DNA of 64,000 bases. Source: Thermosipho ferrireducens (GTDB taxonomy: Bacteria; Thermotogota; Thermotogae; Thermotogales; Fervidobacteriaceae). The stretch is from assembly GCF_017358165.1 (NCBI RefSeq), contig NZ_CP071446.1, positions 744,001-808,000 of the forward strand. The letters are read 5' to 3'. Shown piece after piece: positions 16,138 to 22,699 of the stretch. The notes beneath the pieces are model-generated. The model worked only from the letters and a program-made list of their open reading frames with translations, searched no databases and was not told the origin of the DNA. The number at the start of each line of letters is the position of its first letter. Position 1 is the stretch's first letter. The position numbers and the translations under genes are program-made.

Positions 16138-17007
16138 ATGAAAGGAATAATTTTATCCGGGGGATTTGGCACAAGACTTTATCCAATGACAAAGGTAATT
16201 TCAAAACAGTTGTTACCCATATATGATAAACCGATGATATATTACCCACTTTCTGTGCTTATGTTAATTGGTATAAGGGAAATACTTATAATTTCGTCGC
16301 CACAACATATAGAGTTATATGAAAAGCTTTTAGGGAATGGTTCACGCATTGGAATAGAAATATCTTATGTTGTTCAGGAATATCCAAAAGGTATAGCAGA
16401 AGCTTTTTTAATAGGTGAGAATTTTATTAAGGATAATAGAGTTTGTTTGATTCTTGGGGACAATGTATTTTATGGGCAGGGATTAGTTCAAATACTGCGA
16501 GATGCTTCACAACTGAATGAAGGAGCAGTAATTTTTGGATACTATGTTAATAATCCGAAACAGTTTGGAGTTGTTGAATTTGATGATAGAGGGAACGTTC
16601 TTTCAATAGAAGAAAAACCTGAAAAGCCAAAATCTAATTATGCAATTCCTGGCCTGTATTTTTATGATCAAACTGTTGTGGAATTTGCACGGAATTTAAA
16701 GCCCTCTGAAAGGGGAGAGCTTGAAATAACAGATTTGAATAAAGAATATTTAAAAGCTGGAAAATTGAAAGTTAAAATTCTTGGCCGTGGTATAGCCTGG
16801 CTTGATACTGGAACACCTGAAGGATTACTTGAAGCAAGTAATTTTATTTCAGCTATTCAAAAAAGGCAGGGTTTGTATGTGGCATGTATTGAAGAAATAG
16901 CATATCGTCAGGGGTATATCAGTAAAAATCAGCTTTTAAAATTAGCAAATGAAATGAAAAACACAGATTATGGGAAATATTTGTCAAAAATAGCGTATGA
17001 AATTTGA
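16138..17007 (+). CDS. rmlA: Glucose-1-phosphate thymidylyltransferase
   Basis: Makes dTDP-glucose from dTTP and glucose 1-phosphate, the entry step to dTDP-deoxysugars. The 289-aa length and the motifs fit RmlA/RfbA: nucleotide-binding GGFGTRLYPMT at the N-terminus, KPMIYYPLS, LGDNVFYG, EEKPEKPKSNYAIPGLYFYD and LDTGTPEGLLEAS. GAGGGTGATAG precedes the ATG. It is followed 14 bp later by rmlB, so the two products act in sequence. No rmlC or rmlD is seen next to it, which argues for a product other than dTDP-rhamnose. Confidence 0.95.
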   Translation: MKGIILSGGFGTRLYPMTKVISKQLLPIYDKPMIYYPLSVLMLIGIREILIISSPQHIELYEKLLGNGSRIGIEISYVVQEYPKGIAEAFLIGENFIKDNRVCLILGDNVFYGQGLVQILRDASQLNEGAVIFGYYVNNPKQFGVVEFDDRGNVLSIEEKPEKPKSNYAIPGLYFYDQTVVEFARNLKPSERGELEITDLNKEYLKAGKLKVKILGRGIAWLDTGTPEGLLEASNFISAIQKRQGLYVACIEEIAYRQGYISKNQLLKLANEMKNTDYGKYLSKIAYEI

Positions 17008-17021
17008 AGTGGTGAGATAAC

Positions 17022-18080
17022 ATGACTATACTTGTTACAGGTTGTGCTGGGTTTATAGGAAGTAATTTTGTATATTACTATCTTGAAAGGTATAAGGATA
17101 GAAAAATAATAGGCCTGGATAAACTTACATACGCAGGTAATCTGGACAATCTGGAGAATTTAACTGAAGAACAAAAGAAGAGATTCAAATTCATAAAAGG
17201 AGATATAAATAACAAGGAACTTCTTGAATGCGTATTCGAGGAATACGATGTAGATGGAGTGATAAATTTTGCGGCAGAGAGTCATGTGGATAGATCAATA
17301 AGTGATCCACAAATATTTTTGAAAACAAACGTACTTGGTACACAGACATTACTTGATGTAGCAAAAAAACACTGGTTTAAGGAAGGAAAATGGCTAAGAG
17401 GAAAAAAATTCTTACAAATATCAACAGATGAAGTATATGGTTCACTTGGACCAAAGGGATACTTTACAGAAAAAACACCTCTTGATCCCCACAGTCCATA
17501 TTCTGCAAGTAAAGCAAGCGCTGATTTAATAGTAAAAGTCTATTATGACACATACAAAATGCCAGTAAATATAACAAGATGTTCAAATAATTATGGACCG
17601 TATCAATTCCCAGAAAAACTGATACCGTTAATGATATGGAACGCTTTAAGTCACAAAGAACTACCTGTTTATGGAGATGGAAAACAAATAAGGGATTGGA
17701 TTTTTGTAAAAGATCATTGTCGAGCGGTGGATGTAGTTTTTGAAAAAGGAAAAGTGGGAGAAATATATAACATAGGCGGGCATAATGAAAAAGAGAACAT
17801 ATATATTGTCAAAAAGATAATAGAAATCTTAAGAGAAAAAACTGGAGATGAAAAGATAAATGAACGGTTGATAAGACATGTAAAAGATAGACCAGGACAT
17901 GATAGAAGATATGGAATAGATCCTACTAAAATACAGAAAGAACTTGGCTGGGAACCGCAAATAATGTTTGATAAAGGAATAGAGATGACAGTGGAATGGT
18001 ATTTAAATCACCTGGATTGGATGAAAAAAGTTATGAGTAAGACAAAGAGATTTAAGGGGGCGTTCTATGATACCTTCTAA
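17022..18080 (+). CDS. rmlB: dTDP-glucose 4,6-dehydratase
   Basis: Converts dTDP-glucose to dTDP-4-keto-6-deoxyglucose using tightly bound NAD. A 352-aa extended short-chain dehydrogenase, with the Rossmann motif GCAGFIGSNF at the N-terminus, FAAESHVDRSI, the catalytic pair in STDEVYG, and YSASK (Tyr and Lys of YxxxK). SNNYGPYQFPEKLIP is also typical of RmlB. GTGGTGAGATAAC precedes the ATG. The 3' end overlaps the next gene by 14 bp, suggesting translational coupling to the aminotransferase that would use its product. Confidence 0.95.
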   Translation: MTILVTGCAGFIGSNFVYYYLERYKDRKIIGLDKLTYAGNLDNLENLTEEQKKRFKFIKGDINNKELLECVFEEYDVDGVINFAAESHVDRSISDPQIFLKTNVLGTQTLLDVAKKHWFKEGKWLRGKKFLQISTDEVYGSLGPKGYFTEKTPLDPHSPYSASKASADLIVKVYYDTYKMPVNITRCSNNYGPYQFPEKLIPLMIWNALSHKELPVYGDGKQIRDWIFVKDHCRAVDVVFEKGKVGEIYNIGGHNEKENIYIVKKIIEILREKTGDEKINERLIRHVKDRPGHDRRYGIDPTKIQKELGWEPQIMFDKGIEMTVEWYLNHLDWMKKVMSKTKRFKGAFYDTF

Positions 18081-19191
18081 CAAACAGGTCCTTGTAGGGA
18101 AAGAATTAGAGTATATAAAGGATGCTTATGACAGTTTGAAGATAGCTGGTGGAGGGAAATATACCAGAAATTGTGAAAGGTTCATAGAGGAAAGATTTAA
18201 AGCAAAGAAAGCATTTTTAACCACATCGTGTACGCATGCTCTGGAAATGAGCGCTTTTTTAATTGATATAAGGCCTGGTGATGAAGTGATAATGCCTTCA
18301 TTTACTTTTGTATCCACAGCAAATGCCTTTGTAATTCGAGGAGCAAGACCAGTATTTGTAGACATAAGAGAAGATACTCTTAATATTGATGAAAAATTAA
18401 TAAGAGAGAAAATAACTTCCAGAACTAAAGCAATTGTTCCTGTTCATTATGCTGGGGTTGGAGCAGAAATGGATGTTATTATGGAAATCGCAAAAGAAAA
18501 AAATTTATATGTAATAGAAGATGCTGCTCAGGGAATTGGGGCAAAATATAAAGATAAATTTTTAGGTACTATTGGGCATTTTGGAACATATAGTTTCCAC
18601 GAAACTAAAAATTTTACAATGGGTGAAGGCGGAGCCCTTCTTATAAATGATAAAAAGTTTGTAGAAAGGGCAGAAATAATTAGAGAGAAAGGAACTGATA
18701 GATCAAAATTTTTCAGGGGAGAAGTTGATAAATACACGTGGGTTGATATTGGTTCAAGCTATATTCCTTCTGAGATAAACGCAGCAATTTTGTGGGCCCA
18801 GTTTGAAAATATTGATCATATACAAAACAGGAGGAAAAGTGCCTGGTTATATTATTATGAAGAGCTAAAAGATTTAGAAAATAGAGGTGTTTTAAGACTA
18901 CCCATAATCCCCGAAAATGTTGAGACAAATTATCATATTTTTTATGTACTGTTTCCCACGGAAAAATTGCGTGAAAAGATTAGAAATTACTTAAAATCGA
19001 ACAAAGTTAACGCTATCTTTCATTATATACCACTGCATCTATCTACATATTATAGAAAAAACTATGGAGAAGTTTCCCTGCCAGTGACGGAAAGTATAGC
19101 TTCCAGGATTTTAAGATTACCTTTATACAATACTATTACTGAATCTGAGTTGAATTATATTGTGACTATGATAAAAAAATTTTTTAGATAA
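18067..19191 (+). CDS. dTDP-4-amino-4,6-dideoxyhexose transaminase (WecE/RffA-like)
   Basis: PLP-dependent DegT/DnrJ/EryC1-family enzyme, 374 aa. The sequence tracks E. coli WecE (RffA) very closely: SCTHALEMSAFLIDI, PGDEVIMPSFTFVSTANAF, VPVHYAGVGAEMD and EDAAQGIGAKY. The Schiff-base lysine is in SFHETKNFTMGEGG. The expected reaction is transamination of dTDP-4-keto-6-deoxyglucose to dTDP-4-amino-4,6-dideoxygalactose, or the gluco epimer. Start ATG 18067 lies inside the rmlB end after AAGGGGGCG. With RmlA and RmlB it completes a three-step dTDP-aminosugar route. The sugar configuration cannot be told from sequence. Confidence 0.9.
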   Translation: MIPSNKQVLVGKELEYIKDAYDSLKIAGGGKYTRNCERFIEERFKAKKAFLTTSCTHALEMSAFLIDIRPGDEVIMPSFTFVSTANAFVIRGARPVFVDIREDTLNIDEKLIREKITSRTKAIVPVHYAGVGAEMDVIMEIAKEKNLYVIEDAAQGIGAKYKDKFLGTIGHFGTYSFHETKNFTMGEGGALLINDKKFVERAEIIREKGTDRSKFFRGEVDKYTWVDIGSSYIPSEINAAILWAQFENIDHIQNRRKSAWLYYYEELKDLENRGVLRLPIIPENVETNYHIFYVLFPTEKLREKIRNYLKSNKVNAIFHYIPLHLSTYYRKNYGEVSLPVTESIASRILRLPLYNTITESELNYIVTMIKKFFR

Positions 19192-19203
19192 GAAAGTGAG
19201 ATT

Positions 19204-19896
19204 ATGAGCAGGATAGCAATTCTTCAACCTAATTATTTGCCCTGGAAAGGCGTTTTTGATATGATAAATAGAGTGGATATTTTCGTATTTCTTGATAATG
19301 TTCAATATACCAAGCACGATTGGCGGAATAGGAATTATATAAAAACACCCAATGGAAAGCAGCTAATAGTGGTACCTGTGAAAAATAATAGTATAAAGCA
19401 GTTGATTAAAGATGTAATGGTATCAGATAAAGTTAACTGGCAGAGGAAACATTATAATTCGTTTATAGCAAATTATTCAAAAGCGCCGTACTTTAAGGAC
19501 TTTAAGTGGATGCTGGAGGATTTTTATGTAAAACAACAATGGGTTTATCTTTCAGAGTTAAATATTTATACTACAAGAGTTATATGTGAAGTACTTGGGA
19601 TAAAAAAGACAGAATTTGTTAAAGCGTCTGAACTTGAAATTCAAAATGCTGACAAAAATTTACGTTTAATAAATATAATAAAAGCATTAGGAGGAAAAGA
19701 ATATTTATCAGGACCAGCCGCTAAAGATTATCTTGATTTAGAGTTGTTTGCAAAAAATGAAATAAAAGTGGAATTTATGAATTATAAATATCCTGTTTAT
19801 CCACAACTTTATGGGAATTTTTTGCATGAAGTTACAGTACTTGATGTAATATTTAATTGTGGAAAAAATGCGAAGAATTATATATTTCTTGAATAA
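19204..19896 (+). CDS. WbqC-like family protein
   Basis: A 230-aa protein with the WbqC signature: ILQPNYLPWKGVFDMI at the N-terminus, FLDNVQYTKHDWRNRN, IKTPNGKQLIVVPV, and the C-terminal YPQLYGNFLHEVTVLDVIFNCG. WbqC-family proteins recur in O-antigen, capsule and protein-glycan loci. Their biochemical role is poorly defined (proposed enzyme-like fold). Last intact gene of the glycan operon, 12 bp after the aminotransferase. It directly precedes a decayed GNAT fragment and the flagellin genes. Confidence 0.88.
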   Translation: MSRIAILQPNYLPWKGVFDMINRVDIFVFLDNVQYTKHDWRNRNYIKTPNGKQLIVVPVKNNSIKQLIKDVMVSDKVNWQRKHYNSFIANYSKAPYFKDFKWMLEDFYVKQQWVYLSELNIYTTRVICEVLGIKKTEFVKASELEIQNADKNLRLINIIKALGGKEYLSGPAAKDYLDLELFAKNEIKVEFMNYKYPVYPQLYGNFLHEVTVLDVIFNCGKNAKNYIFLE

Positions 19897-19934
19897 TGTA
19901 TTTGTTTTTGAAGAATTGAATATTAGAAAGTTAA

Positions 19935-20078
19935 AAGTGGGGGGTAGCATTTAATGAAAAAGCTGTGGAAATGTATAAAAAAAGAGGATATGAATTGGGA
20001 GGAGTTTTGAAAAAAGAGATTTTTAGAGAAGGGAAATATCACGATCTGTTGATTATGTCTAAATTTAGAAAGTATTAG
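19935..20078 (+). pseudogene. Remnant of a GNAT-family acetyltransferase (C-terminal end only)
   Basis: An open frame of ~47 codons with no start of its own reads GVAFNEKAVEMYKKRGYE, then a GKYHDLLIMS ending before TAG at 20076-20078. This is the typical C-terminus of a GNAT acetyltransferase (N-x-x-A-x-x-x-Y-x-x-x-G-F/Y followed by x-G-x-Y-x-D). A stop codon lies just before it (19932-19934), and the acetyl-CoA-binding N-terminal two thirds are missing. Downstream of a WecE-like gene, the lost enzyme may have been WecD/PseH-like. What remains cannot encode an active enzyme. Confidence 0.7.
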
Positions 20079-20112
20079 TTCTCTTGTAAAGCTTATAACT
20101 TATTTGTTGTGC

Positions 20113-20139
20113 TAAAAAAACTTCTAAATATGCCGATAA
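20113..20139 (+). promoter_or_regulatory. Sigma-28 (FliA) flagellin promoter
   Basis: TAAA (20113-20116), exactly 15 bases, then GCCGATAA (20132-20139): an exact match to the flagellar sigma-28 consensus. It lies 64 bp before the first flagellin start codon. No comparable site precedes the second flagellin, so both copies are probably transcribed from here. Confidence 0.93.
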
Positions 20140-20186
20140 TTTATACGGAATTACCAGAGCGCTCTGGATTCAAGGATGAAATATTT

Positions 20187-20639
20187 CACACGGAGGTGAT
20201 GATATGAGGATTAATCACAACATCAGTGCGTTGAACGCATGGAGGAACATAGGAGCTACAAACACAGCGATGAGCAAGACATTGGAAAGACTTTCCTCAG
20301 GTTTGAGGATAAACAGGGCAGGAGACGACGCAGCAGGATTGGCAATCAGTGAAAAGATGAGAGGTCAGATTAAAGGTTTAAACATGGCGATAAAGAACTC
20401 ACAGGATGCTATATCATTGATACAGACAGCAGAAGGAGCATTGACAGAGGTACACTCCATATTACAGAGGATGAGGGAACTTGCGGTGCAAGCATCGAGT
20501 GATACAAACACAGATGTAGACAGGAACCAGATACAGGCAGAGCTTGATCAATTAAGGGAAGAAATAGACAGGATAGCAAGAACAACAGAGTTTAACACAA
20601 AGAAATTGCTTGATGGTAAGCTTGAAAGCTTTAGATCAA
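20187..20639 (+). repeat. Left arm of flagellin tandem duplication
   Basis: This 453-bp segment, from CACACGGAGGTG before the first start codon through codon 145, recurs without visible change at 21400-21852 in the second flagellin. Synonymous positions are also the same, which points to recent duplication or ongoing gene conversion. Confidence 0.93.
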
Positions 20640-21370
20640 GCGTTGACGCAAAAGTTGTTACTGGCGGTAATATTAATTTGCAAATTTCAGGTACAGGGAA
20701 TGCGACTACAGCAGAAGGAAGTTATATTATCGAGATAGGGCAATTTACCGGGGCAGAAACCAGTGAACTTGATATAAAAATATCTCGTGCAGATGCAAAT
20801 GGTGTCACTCAGCTGACACTTATTGCGAACAATGGTGCTAGTTCCTGGTCAACAGCCAGTATAACATTCTCCTGGACTAATTTGAATATTTCAGATTTTG
20901 GTGGAGCATTGCCACAGGATGAAGTGGTAGATGCAGCAGTTGCAAGAATTGAAGCAATAAACACATCGGCGAATCAACTAATCTTCCAGATAGGAGCGAA
21001 CGAAGGGCACAACATGGTGGCAGGGATAGACGACATGAGTGCAGGAGCGTTGGGAATAACGACAACCTCACTTGACGTGACATCGCAGGATGCTGCTGAA
21101 AGGGCAATAATGGTGATAGACGCAGCGATACACAAAGTAAGTTCACAAAGGGCATCGTTGGGAGCTATTCAAAATAGATTGGAACACACAATAGCAAACC
21201 TTGGAGTGGCATCAGAAAACTTAACAGCAGCAGAAAGCCGTGTAAGAGATGCGGACATGGCGAAAGAGATGATGGAATTCACCAAGCAACAGATATTGCT
21301 GCAGAGCAGTATGGGAATGCTTGCACAGGCAAATGCTCAACCTCAAAATGTACTTCAATTATTAAGATAA
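20204..21370 (+). CDS. fliC: Flagellin, copy 1
   Basis: A 388-aa flagellar filament subunit, exported by the flagellar type III system. The N-terminal D0/D1 region opens MRINHNISALNAWRN and contains LERLSSGLRINRAGDDAAGLAIS. The C-terminal D1/D0 region contains ANLGVASENLTAAESRVRDADMA and ends NVLQLLR. Residues 1-145 and the last ~133 are identical to copy 2. The ~110-residue centre (surface-exposed in filaments) differs and is rich in Thr, Ser, Ala and Gly. CGGAGGTGATGAT precedes the ATG. Driven by the sigma-28 promoter upstream. The Ser/Thr-rich exposed centre is a plausible target for the neighbouring glycosyltransferases (inference). Confidence 0.97.
   Translation: MRINHNISALNAWRNIGATNTAMSKTLERLSSGLRINRAGDDAAGLAISEKMRGQIKGLNMAIKNSQDAISLIQTAEGALTEVHSILQRMRELAVQASSDTNTDVDRNQIQAELDQLREEIDRIARTTEFNTKKLLDGKLESFRSSVDAKVVTGGNINLQISGTGNATTAEGSYIIEIGQFTGAETSELDIKISRADANGVTQLTLIANNGASSWSTASITFSWTNLNISDFGGALPQDEVVDAAVARIEAINTSANQLIFQIGANEGHNMVAGIDDMSAGALGITTTSLDVTSQDAAERAIMVIDAAIHKVSSQRASLGAIQNRLEHTIANLGVASENLTAAESRVRDADMAKEMMEFTKQQILLQSSMGMLAQANAQPQNVLQLLR
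20969..21370 (+). repeat. Right arm of flagellin tandem duplication
   Basis: This 402-bp segment recurs at 22179-22580. The only difference I see is in the penultimate leucine codon (TTA against TTG). Together with the left arm it brackets the divergent central module. Confidence 0.92.
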
Positions 21371-21416
21371 TAAGCGGTAAGGAAGCCGCATAGAAATAAC
21401 ACACGGAGGTGATGAT

Positions 21417-22580
21417 ATGAGGATTAATCACAACATCAGTGCGTTGAACGCATGGAGGAACATAGGAGCTACAAACACAGCGATGAGCAAGACATTGGAA
21501 AGACTTTCCTCAGGTTTGAGGATAAACAGGGCAGGAGACGACGCAGCAGGATTGGCAATCAGTGAAAAGATGAGAGGTCAGATTAAAGGTTTAAACATGG
21601 CGATAAAGAACTCACAGGATGCTATATCATTGATACAGACAGCAGAAGGAGCATTGACAGAGGTACACTCCATATTACAGAGGATGAGGGAACTTGCGGT
21701 GCAAGCATCGAGTGATACAAACACAGATGTAGACAGGAACCAGATACAGGCAGAGCTTGATCAATTAAGGGAAGAAATAGACAGGATAGCAAGAACAACA
21801 GAGTTTAACACAAAGAAATTGCTTGATGGTAAGCTTGAAAGCTTTAGATCAACTGAAGATGTAAAAGTTGTTACTGGCGGAAACATAAATGTAAGCGCTT
21901 CTTCTGCTGCAACTACAGTAACTGAGGGTACATACGTTGTAGAAGTCGGTCAATTTAATACAGATACAACACTTGAGGTTAAGGTGACATTAATTACCGC
22001 AGGAGGAACAAATAGTGTTACAACGACATATTCAGGAGGTTCTGCAACAATAGGTGGTATAAGTATTACATGGGATACCTCTGTATTTGACGTTAATTTT
22101 GCTGATTTTGGTGGAGCACTTCCAAGTGGTGAGATTGTAGACAGTGGTGTTGTCAGAGTTGAGGCTATTAACACAACAGCGAATCAACTAATCTTCCAGA
22201 TAGGAGCGAACGAAGGGCACAACATGGTGGCAGGGATAGACGACATGAGTGCAGGAGCGTTGGGAATAACGACAACCTCACTTGACGTGACATCGCAGGA
22301 TGCTGCTGAAAGGGCAATAATGGTGATAGACGCAGCGATACACAAAGTAAGTTCACAAAGGGCATCGTTGGGAGCTATTCAAAATAGATTGGAACACACA
22401 ATAGCAAACCTTGGAGTGGCATCAGAAAACTTAACAGCAGCAGAAAGCCGTGTAAGAGATGCGGACATGGCGAAAGAGATGATGGAATTCACCAAGCAAC
22501 AGATATTGCTGCAGAGCAGTATGGGAATGCTTGCACAGGCAAATGCTCAACCTCAAAATGTACTTCAATTGTTAAGATAA
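21417..22580 (+). CDS. fliC: Flagellin, copy 2
   Basis: A 387-aa paralogue of the preceding gene, beginning 46 bp after its stop with the same CGGAGGTGATGAT leader. D0/D1 regions are identical to copy 1. The centre (about residues 146-254) is different in sequence but similar in length, richer in Thr/Val/Gly, and realigns at FGGALP and at VEAINTTANQL. There is no separate sigma-28 site in the short intergenic stretch, which holds only a small GCGG/CCGC hairpin near 21374-21389. A strong terminator follows. Probably co-transcribed with copy 1, with the two giving a mixed or switchable filament. Confidence 0.97.
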   Translation: MRINHNISALNAWRNIGATNTAMSKTLERLSSGLRINRAGDDAAGLAISEKMRGQIKGLNMAIKNSQDAISLIQTAEGALTEVHSILQRMRELAVQASSDTNTDVDRNQIQAELDQLREEIDRIARTTEFNTKKLLDGKLESFRSTEDVKVVTGGNINVSASSAATTVTEGTYVVEVGQFNTDTTLEVKVTLITAGGTNSVTTTYSGGSATIGGISITWDTSVFDVNFADFGGALPSGEIVDSGVVRVEAINTTANQLIFQIGANEGHNMVAGIDDMSAGALGITTTSLDVTSQDAAERAIMVIDAAIHKVSSQRASLGAIQNRLEHTIANLGVASENLTAAESRVRDADMAKEMMEFTKQQILLQSSMGMLAQANAQPQNVLQLLR

Positions 22581-22601
22581 TTTTTGTGGTGGTTTTAATG
22601 A

Positions 22602-22630
22602 AAAGGCGGGCGTTAAGCCCGCTTTTGTTT
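22602..22630 (+). terminator. Rho-independent terminator of the flagellin operon
   Basis: GCGGGC (22606-22611), loop GTTAA, GCCCGC (22617-22622), with flanking AAA/TTTT extending the stem and a T-rich tail. It ends the transcript after flagellin copy 2. Confidence 0.9.
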
Positions 22631-22699
22631 TAGGAGTTGATGTTTTGTTTAAAGAAATAATAATAAGAAAGCTTTAGTAAAAAATCATGAGGTGATAAC

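Noticed and set aside
17022-19191. dTDP-rhamnose pathway
   Set aside because: RmlA and RmlB are present, but no RmlC or RmlD. The next gene is a WecE-like aminotransferase, so an aminosugar is the better reading.
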